Assembly: GCA_964526785.1 (NCBI GenBank)
Contig: CAZGMJ010000004.1
Coordinates: forward strand, 113,654-177,653
Direction of reading: 5' to 3'
Length of the DNA stretch: 64,000 bases
Origin: CAZGMJ01 sp964526785
Lineage (GTDB): Bacteria > Planctomycetota > Phycisphaerae > Sedimentisphaerales > Anaerobacaceae
Under the pieces are notes generated by a model, which saw only the letters and a list, made by a program, of their open reading frames with translations, was not told where the DNA came from and ran no database searches. Both the position numbers and the translations under genes were made by a program. Position 1 is the first letter of the stretch. Each line of letters starts with the position of its first letter. Positions 51,220 through 59,801 of the stretch are shown piece after piece.

Positions 51220-54200
51220 GTGAAGATCTTTACCCATCGCTCTATGGACATTGGGCGTGACAAGACAGTTTCAAAAATAGTCTCCCGACTAACAGAGCCC
51301 GAAACAAGGGTGGTAAAAGTCGAAGGCACGTGGGGGTCCTTTGCGCCTTTATTAGCAGCCCACATCAACAGAAAAACCGGTCGGCCCATCTTGTATATCG
51401 CACCGCATATCGACGACGCCGACAGAGCAGCAGATGATCTTCGTACCTTCGGATCGGAAAACGTCGAAACACTGAACGCCTGGGAAGGTGAGGAGGAAAT
51501 CGCAGATGCAACCGACCAGGTACGAATCGAACGGTTACGGCTCGTATCGCAATTCGCCGGTTCAAGCGAATCCCAGAGGAACACGGTCGTTACCGCATCG
51601 GTACAGGCCCTGTGCCAGCCCGTCGCCAAGCCGGCAATGCTCCTGGAGCATCAGCTCAGATTGTGCGTCGAGGAGGAGACCTCTCCGGATAAGGTCGTAC
51701 AGTGGCTCGTGGACAACGGATTCGAGCGAGTGGATCGAATCGATCTGCCCGGACAGTTCGCCCAACGCGGCGGGATTGTCGATATCTATGCACCGCTGAC
51801 CACACCCGTTGCCGGCGCAAAGGCTTCACACGCGGCCGAAGCAATCCGCATCGAGTTTTTCGGTGATATCATCGAAAGCATCCGCGAGATCGACCTGGAC
51901 ACGCACCGTTCGAGCGGCCAAATTCAGGACATAAACATTCTCTCGGTAATATCGGGTGCGGTTTCAGAACAGCAGGAAATGTTCGTCAACGTGCTGCCGG
52001 ACGATTGCATCCTCCTGCTTGAAGAGCCCGCGACGGTCGAAGAGACAGCCGGCACGTATCTCAGTCGCGTGGACGATCCGACTCGTCTCTATGACTGGGG
52101 TGCGATGCACAAGGGGATGAGCCGTTTGACCCAATTGCATCTCTGTCGTTTTGCCACTGAAGCAACCAGCGAGTTCCTCAAGGTCGGCGTTCAGAGCATT
52201 CAGCAGTACCAGCACAAAGCCACTTCCGTCTGGGCGGGACACAAGGCGGCACTGCAGGAACTCATTCAAGAAGCTCGACGCGGCAAGACCGTTTTGCTCT
52301 ATTGCGAAAGCTCCGCGGAACTGAAGCGTGTGGGCGAAATCATCGAGCAGATAAACAAGAAGATTCCGCCTCGATTCGAATTGTTGCTGGGCTTTATCAG
52401 CCAGGGCTTTGCCGTTGACTCACTCAATACGATTGTCGTCAGCCATCACGAACTGTTCGGTCAATACACGATACGACGCCGTCGGACACCGGCCAGAGCC
52501 GCCTCGCCGGTCGATTCCTTGGCCGACCTGCAGGAGGGAGACTATGTCGTTCACGCATCGTACGGCATAGGCAAATTCATAGGCACTCGAACCATCCAGG
52601 AAAAAGGCGGAAGCGGTGAGTATCTGACAATCGAATATGCCGACAGCGTAACGATGCAGGTCTCGGTACACAACATCGCGCTGGTTCAGAAATACATCGG
52701 AACCAGTCCCAAGCGGCCGCGATTGAGCAAAGTCGGCTCGAAGAAATGGCAGAAGCAGAAGGACAAGGTAGCCGCTTCCGTCGCGGACCTGGCCGCCGAG
52801 TTGCTGAATGTTCAGGCCGAACGGCAAGCCGTCGGCGGCATTGCCTATCCACTCGATTCCAATTGGCAGCTCGAATTCGAGGAATCTTTTCCATACACGG
52901 AAACCCCCGATCAAACCACCGCCAACGAACAGATCAAGGGCGACATGCGCCAGCCGGTGGCGATGGATCGTCTGCTTTGCGGCGACGTGGGCTACGGCAA
53001 GACCGAACTTGCCATGCGAGCGGCATTCAAGGCGGTGGAGAATTCCAAGCAGGTAGCCGTGCTCGTGCCCACAACGGTGCTGTGCGTTCAGCACAGCCGA
53101 ACGTTCGGCGAGCGGTTCGCGGATTTCCCGGTCACCATCGAAACCCTCAATCGCTTCAAGACCGCCAAACAGGCCAAGGATATCATCGCCCGTGCAAAGA
53201 AAGGCCGGGTCGATATCCTCATCGGAACGCACCGTCTGCTTAGCTCGGACGTCGGCTTCAAGGATCTGGGACTGCTTATCATCGACGAAGAGCAGCGATT
53301 CGGCGTCGCACACAAAGAGCGGCTCAAGAAACTGCGCGTAAACGTCGACGTCCTCACCATGACCGCCACACCGATCCCCCGAACGCTTCATATGTCCCTG
53401 TTGGGCCTGCGTGATATCAGTTCGCTAACAACCGCGCCGCTGGATCGGCGGAGCATCGTCACAAAAGTCACGCGGTACAGCCATGACACGATCCGCCGGG
53501 CCATCCATCACGAATTGAACCGTCAGGGCCAGGTCTTCTTCCTGCACAACCGCGTTCGGTCCATCGATCGCAAAGCCTTCGAGATACAGAAGCTCGTCCC
53601 CGAAGCAAGAGTCGCTATCGCACACGGCCAGATGACGAAACGCGAACTGGAGGACGCAATGATTCGATTCGTCGTCGGCGATATTGACGTACTGGTGTGC
53701 ACTACGATTATCGAATCGGGTCTGGATATTCCCAACGCCAACACCATTTTTATCGACGATGCCGACCGTTTCGGCCTGGCGGAACTGCATCAGCTCCGCG
53801 GTCGGGTCGGGCGCTATAAGCACCGCGCATACGCCTATATGCTCATGCCGCAATCCCGCTCGATCACGCCCATAGCCGCCAAGCGCCTCAAGGCCATCGA
53901 GGACTATTCCCATCTCGGCGCGGGCTTCCGAATAGCATTGCGGGACCTCGAAATCCGCGGGGCGGGCAATATCCTCGGCGCCGAACAGTCGGGCCACATT
54001 CAGATGGTGGGCTACCAGATGTATTGTGAGATGCTGGCCGAAGCCGTACGTCGGCATCGCAACGAGCCGGTGCTTCGCAGACCCTCAGTCACCGTGGATC
54101 TCGGCTTTCCCGTGTACGTACCCAGGAACTACATCCCGATCAGCAAGCATCGCATGGAGGTGTATCGCAAGATTGCTCTGGCCAAAACGCCGGGCGATAT

Positions 54201-54519
54201 CGAGCAAATCGAAACCGAACTGGCCGACGTCTACGGCCCCCCGCCCGAGCAGGTCGATACGTTGCTCGATGTGGCGCGAATACGAATCAAGGCCGCCCGG
54301 GCAGCGATAAGGAGTATTGTCACATCAGGCGACAATCTGGTATTCTCTTTTACCGAGGATCCCGCGCCGCAGGTCGAATCGCTCTTTGGCGGTGTGGCGG
54401 GCAAGGTCTGGCTCGGCGAATCGCAGACTGTGTACATGCGATTGTCGGCTGGTTACTTCGAGCCGGGCACGTTGTTGAGTCTGTTGAGAAAAGTCTTTGC
54501 CGGACAGAAGAATGAATAA
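51220..54519 (+). CDS. mfd: transcription-repair coupling factor
   Basis: A 1099-residue translocase that removes stalled RNA polymerase and recruits UvrA. The N-terminal UvrB-like region has QFAQRGGIVDIYAP at about 180. The RNA-polymerase-interacting CarD-like domain starts at about 434 (LQEGDYVVHASYGIGKFIG). The motor has Walker A GDVGYGKTE at about 587, DEEQ in LLIIDEEQRFGV, TATPIPRTLH, and VCTTIIESGLDIPNANT; the TRG-like QLRGRVGRYKHRAYAY follows. The C-terminal TRCF domain is at about 960-1065. Start is the GTG at 51220 or ATG at 51244; neither has a good Shine-Dalgarno. The length is typical of the family. Confidence 0.95.
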   Translation: MKIFTHRSMDIGRDKTVSKIVSRLTEPETRVVKVEGTWGSFAPLLAAHINRKTGRPILYIAPHIDDADRAADDLRTFGSENVETLNAWEGEEEIADATDQVRIERLRLVSQFAGSSESQRNTVVTASVQALCQPVAKPAMLLEHQLRLCVEEETSPDKVVQWLVDNGFERVDRIDLPGQFAQRGGIVDIYAPLTTPVAGAKASHAAEAIRIEFFGDIIESIREIDLDTHRSSGQIQDINILSVISGAVSEQQEMFVNVLPDDCILLLEEPATVEETAGTYLSRVDDPTRLYDWGAMHKGMSRLTQLHLCRFATEATSEFLKVGVQSIQQYQHKATSVWAGHKAALQELIQEARRGKTVLLYCESSAELKRVGEIIEQINKKIPPRFELLLGFISQGFAVDSLNTIVVSHHELFGQYTIRRRRTPARAASPVDSLADLQEGDYVVHASYGIGKFIGTRTIQEKGGSGEYLTIEYADSVTMQVSVHNIALVQKYIGTSPKRPRLSKVGSKKWQKQKDKVAASVADLAAELLNVQAERQAVGGIAYPLDSNWQLEFEESFPYTETPDQTTANEQIKGDMRQPVAMDRLLCGDVGYGKTELAMRAAFKAVENSKQVAVLVPTTVLCVQHSRTFGERFADFPVTIETLNRFKTAKQAKDIIARAKKGRVDILIGTHRLLSSDVGFKDLGLLIIDEEQRFGVAHKERLKKLRVNVDVLTMTATPIPRTLHMSLLGLRDISSLTTAPLDRRSIVTKVTRYSHDTIRRAIHHELNRQGQVFFLHNRVRSIDRKAFEIQKLVPEARVAIAHGQMTKRELEDAMIRFVVGDIDVLVCTTIIESGLDIPNANTIFIDDADRFGLAELHQLRGRVGRYKHRAYAYMLMPQSRSITPIAAKRLKAIEDYSHLGAGFRIALRDLEIRGAGNILGAEQSGHIQMVGYQMYCEMLAEAVRRHRNEPVLRRPSVTVDLGFPVYVPRNYIPISKHRMEVYRKIALAKTPGDIEQIETELADVYGPPPEQVDTLLDVARIRIKAARAAIRSIVTSGDNLVFSFTEDPAPQVESLFGGVAGKVWLGESQTVYMRLSAGYFEPGTLLSLLRKVFAGQKNE

Positions 54520-55648
54520 CCATAATAGAAATACTCATGGTCGGCGGCCGGCGTTGGAAGTGGCGACAAGCGTCTTCGCAGCCCTTGCCCCGGCCTGTGC
54601 ATTGATTGCCATGTTTCTACTGGAGCCCCCCTCCTTTGCAAAGGCCGACCTCAGCAGTTTCGAAAGGACAAGGCAACTCGATGGCAGACATTCTACCGGC
54701 AAGGAGCCTCAGTCCGCCGACCCAGACAAAGTGGCGCGGATACCGGTGAACTGCCGCAGGCCGGCAGACGACACGGAACTGGAGTACTGGCTGCAGAACA
54801 TGGTGTGGCATCACCAGTTCAGTGACACTGAGATATGTGAAGCTACCGGCCTGAAGGTCGGGCAGATTCTTGATGCGAAGAGACGATTTGGCATCCGGGC
54901 TGACAATCGGCCGGTATGCAAAGACAGGGGACGACTGCGGGTGCTTCCCTACCCAGGAGGCCGCCATCCCAGAACAGGCTTTCTCGAAGGCGCAGTCAAT
55001 CCCCAGCGTGAGACCAAGTTCAGTGTCTTTCCGCCGTGGGACCCGAATAGCTACGCTGTCGTGGATCTGCCTGAGGCCATCTGGTCGAATCTCGGGCTGA
55101 CCTACCTGGCCCACGAGCACATCGATACTATCTGGACCAAGCAGGGCCTCGTACTGGAGAGACTCGAATGGGACCGCCATTCTGACGGTACGCTGGACAT
55201 CGAGCGCAGACTGCCCAACGGTATCAGCTTCGGCGCTCGGGTCAAGCCGACAGAGCAGGCCGTCATCATGGAGCACTGGATCGAAAACGGAACCGCCAAG
55301 CGTCTGACAGACCTGAGGATCCAGATATGCGTGATGACCAGGATGATGAAAGGCTTCGAGCAGCAGACAAATACGAACAAACTGCACCACGACCCCTACA
55401 TTGCGTGTCGCTCGAAGGATGGAAAACGCTGGATCATCACTGCCTGGCAGAACTGCTATCGAACATGGGCAAACGAGCAATGCCCCTGTTTTCACTCGGA
55501 CCCACAGTTTCCGGACCTTGCACCCGGCCGGCACCACACCCTGCGAGGTTGGTTCTCGTTCTATGAAGGCCCGTCAATCAACGAAGAAATCAAACGAATC
55601 GAGTTGACAGGCTGGAGGCAGATTGGTGATACTGATAGACTGAAGTGA
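54512..55648 (+). CDS. secreted or membrane-anchored protein with an HTH-like segment, unknown function
   Basis: A 378-residue protein. A hydrophobic segment (about 15-38, ending PPSFAKA) suggests export. Residues about 90-130 (YWLQNMVWHHQFSDTEICE, then ATGLKVGQILDAKRRFGI) read like a winged-helix or sigma-4-type HTH, which is unexpected in an exported protein. The C-terminal two-thirds is a beta-rich domain (GRLRVLPYPGGRHPRTGF at about 140, EQAVIMEHWIENGTAKRL at about 250). I recognise no enzyme family. It overlaps the mfd end by 8 bases. Confidence 0.55.
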   Translation: MNNHNRNTHGRRPALEVATSVFAALAPACALIAMFLLEPPSFAKADLSSFERTRQLDGRHSTGKEPQSADPDKVARIPVNCRRPADDTELEYWLQNMVWHHQFSDTEICEATGLKVGQILDAKRRFGIRADNRPVCKDRGRLRVLPYPGGRHPRTGFLEGAVNPQRETKFSVFPPWDPNSYAVVDLPEAIWSNLGLTYLAHEHIDTIWTKQGLVLERLEWDRHSDGTLDIERRLPNGISFGARVKPTEQAVIMEHWIENGTAKRLTDLRIQICVMTRMMKGFEQQTNTNKLHHDPYIACRSKDGKRWIITAWQNCYRTWANEQCPCFHSDPQFPDLAPGRHHTLRGWFSFYEGPSINEEIKRIELTGWRQIGDTDRLK

Positions 55649-55682
55649 GCAGTCGAGGAATGATTTGATCCGGAGATACAAG

Positions 55683-57479
55683 ATGCGTCTTAGAATTGGT
55701 GTCTTTGCCCTCGCCGCCGTTGCAACATACCTGGTCGCGGTGCCTGTTACGGTTGGTCAATCAGATATAGTGGATTCGCCCTTTGACGCCCTGCCGCCCT
55801 ACATCACGCGTCTGACACATTTCGGCCAGAGAGCGGACTGGTCGCACGATGGCAAGCACATCCTGTTTGTCGAGAAGACTTTCGGCGACGTCTATGAGAT
55901 AGAACTGGGCACAGAAGCCATCCGCCCCATGACGCACCATTACTTCCATGAGGGCTACACACGCGCCTTATATCTTCTCAACGGTGATATTCTCCTGTCG
56001 GGCGCACGAACATTCGATGCAACCGATCCGTGGAGCAGTCGCAGCGAGGCAAACGCGGAACTGTGGGTACTCAAAAAAGACCTGTCAGGTCCGCCGATGC
56101 CTCTGGGTGAAAAGTGCTCGGAGGGCCCGGCCGTATCTCGTCAGCACATGAAGATCGCCTGGACGCATCGCGGGACAATCTACACCGCTGAGATATCATA
56201 CGACACCGGAGTGCCCGTTTTAGTGAACAAAAAGCAGGTGCTCAAGAAAGAGGAACTCCCCTTCGAGTGCAGCCTGGAGACCCAGAATTTCAGACCGCCC
56301 GATGAGACGGAACTGATATTCAGCGCCTATAATTATCAGGGCACCGAAGTAATGGGGCTCGATCTTGAAACGGGCAAGGTCACGAATTACTCAAATGCAC
56401 CAAAACAGTATGATGAACCGGAAGGCATTTTTCCCGATGGCAACCACACGCTGGTCGAGTGTGACAGGCACAGCCTCAAAGGCAGCCAGTACATCGACAT
56501 TTACAAACTCGCTCTCGACGGGTCGGGAGAAACGAAAAGGCTTACCTTCTTCTCCCGGTATCCCGGCTACAAGGCCTCGAATCCCGTCGTAAGCGATGAC
56601 GGCCGATATATTGCATTCCAAGGGGCCAAGACAGGTGATCCCGCGGGGGTTGGTCGCGGCATTCTGGTTCTGGATACCAGGATGCATGAGCAAAGCAGCA
56701 GTCTGGGAACGAAGATCGATGCGGAGGTGGAAGAACTGCACGCACGCTACGGCGTACGGGTTCATTACATCTACGACGCCGAAGTATTCTACCCCGCTCA
56801 GTGGCGTATGCCTCCCATTGATGCCGGGGGTTCGCAAATGCCATTCAACGAAGTGGCCAGGCTGCTGGAAATTACCAGGAAGTTTCTTGCCCGCTATCCG
56901 GCCGCCGTGCTCGAGAAGAATCTCTCAGACGTCTTTTTCGTTAAGGGTCTCGAGTTCTACGGCAAAGCATTTGGCGGTTCGTACATCAATACAGGGCTGT
57001 ACATCGACAATCAGGGCGAGGACAAGGGATACACAGAAGAGTTTCTCCACAGCATCATGCATTCGGAGTTCTCCAGCATCCTATTTCGCAATTACCGCAA
57101 GGAGTTCCCCGAGAAGCAGTGGAAGGCGATGAATCCGCAGGATTTCGCATATGGGGGCACGGGCGTCGAAATGCTGGGCGAGCCGGATATCTTCAGTCAG
57201 ACGGAAGAACTGCTCGAATGGGGATTTCTGGTCAAGTACTGTATGAGCAGCATGGAGAACGACATGAACATGTACGCATTCTATGCCTTCACGCAGGCCG
57301 ACCAACTCCAGAAAACCGCCCTTGAGTACGAGCGAATCGGCGCGAAATACGGCCTTTTTCTCGATTTTTACGATGCCATCGATCCCGAAATATTCAAACC
57401 CAAAGAACCAAGCGCGTTACAGAAGCTTCTGGCGCCCATCGAGAGCTCCGAAGAGTCAAGTCAGCCGAAAAGAGATTGA
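55683..57479 (+). CDS. secreted PD40 propeller protein with degenerate zinc-metallopeptidase-like C-terminus
   Basis: A 598-residue exported protein. ATG at 55683 has GGAG 7 bases upstream; the signal peptide is residues 1-26. WSHDGKHILFVEKTFG at about 56 and VSDDGRYIAFQGA at about 300 are TolB/PD40-type propeller repeats. The C-terminal region (about 345-560) resembles the Peptidase_Mx1 metallopeptidase family, in which HExxH binds zinc. Here the helix reads LHSIMHSEFSSIL, so the first His precedes a Ser and the second His is Ser. The peptidase activity is therefore doubtful. Another planctomycete reading of this helix could involve different ligands. It is not linked to a transporter. Confidence 0.6.
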   Translation: MRLRIGVFALAAVATYLVAVPVTVGQSDIVDSPFDALPPYITRLTHFGQRADWSHDGKHILFVEKTFGDVYEIELGTEAIRPMTHHYFHEGYTRALYLLNGDILLSGARTFDATDPWSSRSEANAELWVLKKDLSGPPMPLGEKCSEGPAVSRQHMKIAWTHRGTIYTAEISYDTGVPVLVNKKQVLKKEELPFECSLETQNFRPPDETELIFSAYNYQGTEVMGLDLETGKVTNYSNAPKQYDEPEGIFPDGNHTLVECDRHSLKGSQYIDIYKLALDGSGETKRLTFFSRYPGYKASNPVVSDDGRYIAFQGAKTGDPAGVGRGILVLDTRMHEQSSSLGTKIDAEVEELHARYGVRVHYIYDAEVFYPAQWRMPPIDAGGSQMPFNEVARLLEITRKFLARYPAAVLEKNLSDVFFVKGLEFYGKAFGGSYINTGLYIDNQGEDKGYTEEFLHSIMHSEFSSILFRNYRKEFPEKQWKAMNPQDFAYGGTGVEMLGEPDIFSQTEELLEWGFLVKYCMSSMENDMNMYAFYAFTQADQLQKTALEYERIGAKYGLFLDFYDAIDPEIFKPKEPSALQKLLAPIESSEESSQPKRD

Positions 57480-57555
57480 AATCCACATCGATTGCCCGTA
57501 CAGTTAGCGGTTCCAAACCAGTATGGGGGGGAAATTGAATTTGCAGGAACAACCG

Positions 57556-58134
57556 ATGGAAAACCGCGTACCTAATCGAGAGCAAGCCTGGGCTTTGCTC
57601 AATGAGTACAATTCGAACGAGGGATTGATCAAGCACGCGCTGGCAGTCGAAGGCGTCATGCGACATTTCGCCCGCAAGTATAATGAAGACGAACATCTGT
57701 GGGGCATCGTGGGACTGGTTCACGATCTTGATTATGAGCGGTTTCCCGATCAGCATTGCAGTAAAACAGAAGAAATCCTCCGGGACCGCAACTGGCCCGA
57801 GGATATTATCCGGGCGGTCCTCTCACACGGCTGGGGGATTTGTACCGACGTCGAACCTCGGACCAGACTCGAGAAGACGCTGTATGCGGTCGACGAACTA
57901 ACGGGCCTGATTACAGCTACGGCTCTGGTGCGTCCGAGCAGGAGCGTTATGGACATGAAGGCCAAATCGGTAAAAAAGAAATGGAAGGACAAAGCCTTCG
58001 CCGCCGGTGTCGACAGAGAAATCATTCAAAAGGGCGCAGTTATGCTGGGAGTGGAACTAAGCGAGTTAATTACGGATACGATCATGGGCATGCGCCGGGT
58101 CGCGGATCAAATAGATCTCAAGGGTAACGCATAG
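57556..58134 (+). CDS. HD-domain hydrolase
   Basis: A 192-residue HD-superfamily protein. The metal ligands are His in KHALAVEGVMRHF, His-Asp in LVHDLDYERFP and a further His in AVLSHGWG; the later Asp in AVDELTGLI completes the set. The DLDYERFP motif is that of the HDIG-like housekeeping family also seen near phosphohydrolases. The ATG at 57556 has a CAGGA element 9 bases upstream, preferred over 57523. Substrate unknown. Confidence 0.8.
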   Translation: MENRVPNREQAWALLNEYNSNEGLIKHALAVEGVMRHFARKYNEDEHLWGIVGLVHDLDYERFPDQHCSKTEEILRDRNWPEDIIRAVLSHGWGICTDVEPRTRLEKTLYAVDELTGLITATALVRPSRSVMDMKAKSVKKKWKDKAFAAGVDREIIQKGAVMLGVELSELITDTIMGMRRVADQIDLKGNA

Positions 58135-58188
58135 ACCGCTGTCAACGCACCCTTGATACATCTTGCAGTGCACAGGAACAACAGTTAG

Positions 58189-59361
58189 ATGACAAAGAAA
58201 AACAGGAAGATGAATCGAACGGGCGCAGTACTGAAGTTATGTCTGATCGCAACGCTGCTGCTGGTCGGCTGCGCCGAGGATAAGTCCAAGTTGACCGAAG
58301 CGGAAATGGAACGGATTGCCATCGCCAAGGAGGTTGAACTCGTCCAGTTGGAGGGAGGCCTCGTATTGTTGGTGGAGGGTGAGACGCTCACCAGCGACGA
58401 TCTCATAAACGAATCGATTGAAAGCTATCAGGGCCAGATGCCTCTCGTCGAGTACCTCGAACCCATGGCCCGGCGCAACGACCTTGCCACGTTCAAGAAG
58501 TTGGCTTATGCGCAGTTGGAAGAGATTCTGATGAGCCGGATATCGAACATCCTGCTGTATCAGCACGCCAAACGCGAAGCCGGAGAGAGCGAGCAGATGA
58601 AATCCGTTGTCGATGATCTGGTTGAGAAGGAGTGGCGCCAGTATGTCCTGCGCTACGGAGGGGATGTGGCCAAAGCGGATGCAGAACTGCTCAGCCAGGG
58701 TATGACGCGCGAGGAGTTCAAAGAAGAACAGCGAAAACGCATCATCACGCAGGGGTATATCGCATCGAAATTCCCGAGAGACGAACCCGTTACATACAGC
58801 GAACTTAAGGACTGCTATGAGCGAGTAAAGGACAGGGAATTTGCCCGAAGCGCCAAGTTCGCCTTTCGCCTGATCGATATCAATGTCATGCAGGTGCGTG
58901 TCCAGGAGGATGAAGACCCTATCGATAAGGCCAGGAAACTTGCCGATGAGATCATGAACAAGATTCGCAACGGAGCGGATTTCGGCGAACTTGCCAAAGA
59001 GTACTCACATGGCCACAGGCGATCTTTTGGCGGACTCTGGGATTCGGTCTCACCGGATTCGCTCGCCAGGCCCTACGATATCATCGTCGAAGCTACCAAG
59101 GATATCGAAGTCGGGCAGGTAGCAGGGCCGATAGACACCGGCGGCCACATCTTCGTGATTAAACTGGAAGAACGGCAACCGGCCGGCTACGAACCCTTTG
59201 AGCAGGTCCAGAGGCAGGTCGCGCGCTATCTCCGAGCCGAACGCAGCAACGCCGTCATCCGCAACATCACCAGCAGGTATCTGGACCAGGCCTCGTTGGG
59301 CAAGACCGACCAATTCATCGACTTCTGCCTGGAGAAGATATTCGAGCGGCATGAACAGTAG
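58189..59361 (+). CDS. PpiC/SurA-type peptidyl-prolyl isomerase lipoprotein
   Basis: A 390-residue lipoprotein with a canonical lipobox LLVGC (Cys28). An alpha-helical SurA-like chaperone region covers about 60-210. The parvulin domain is at about 220-330: KARKLADEIMNKIRNGADFGELAKEYSHG, SFGGLWDSVSP, EVGQVAGPIDTGGHIFVIKL. It probably assists folding of exported proteins in the envelope. It lies 54 bases after the HD gene and 44 bases before acpS. Confidence 0.88.
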   Translation: MTKKNRKMNRTGAVLKLCLIATLLLVGCAEDKSKLTEAEMERIAIAKEVELVQLEGGLVLLVEGETLTSDDLINESIESYQGQMPLVEYLEPMARRNDLATFKKLAYAQLEEILMSRISNILLYQHAKREAGESEQMKSVVDDLVEKEWRQYVLRYGGDVAKADAELLSQGMTREEFKEEQRKRIITQGYIASKFPRDEPVTYSELKDCYERVKDREFARSAKFAFRLIDINVMQVRVQEDEDPIDKARKLADEIMNKIRNGADFGELAKEYSHGHRRSFGGLWDSVSPDSLARPYDIIVEATKDIEVGQVAGPIDTGGHIFVIKLEERQPAGYEPFEQVQRQVARYLRAERSNAVIRNITSRYLDQASLGKTDQFIDFCLEKIFERHEQ

Positions 59362-59405
59362 ACGAACCTGCCCGACCGCCTCATCTCAAGAGACAGCGGA
59401 ATAAC

Positions 59406-59801
59406 ATGCAGAATCTCGCGCACGGCATAGACCTGGTAGATTGCCCTCGTATCGAGCAATTGCTCGAACGGCATGGAGAGCGCTTTCTCGCCAGGGTATT
59501 TACCGAAGCCGAACGCACCTATGCAGATGCAAACAGGAATCGCGTCGAAACATTGGCGGGTCGCTTCGCTGCCAAGGAGGCTGTGCTCAAAATGATCGGC
59601 ACGGGCTGGCGCGGCAAGATTGCCTGGACGGACATTGAGGTGATCAACAACCCGGCCGGCCGGCCCGAAGTGAAGCTCTCCGGCGAAGTACTTGATATCG
59701 CCAAATCACTTGGCCTGGGACCGATCAGCATCAGCATCAGCCATACCGCTAATTTCGCGATGGCCTCGGCCGTGGCCCTGGTAGGGTCCGATGGGCAGTA
59801 G
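59406..59801 (+). CDS. acpS: holo-[acyl-carrier-protein] synthase
   Basis: A 131-residue AcpS that transfers 4-phosphopantetheine to ACP. GIDLVDCPRIEQLL near the start supplies the Mg-binding Asp, and GRFAAKEAVLKMIGTG holds the second catalytic Glu. SISHTANFAMA closes the fold. The size and motifs are standard. It overlaps mnmG by 11 bases. Confidence 0.95.
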   Translation: MQNLAHGIDLVDCPRIEQLLERHGERFLARVFTEAERTYADANRNRVETLAGRFAAKEAVLKMIGTGWRGKIAWTDIEVINNPAGRPEVKLSGEVLDIAKSLGLGPISISISHTANFAMASAVALVGSDGQ

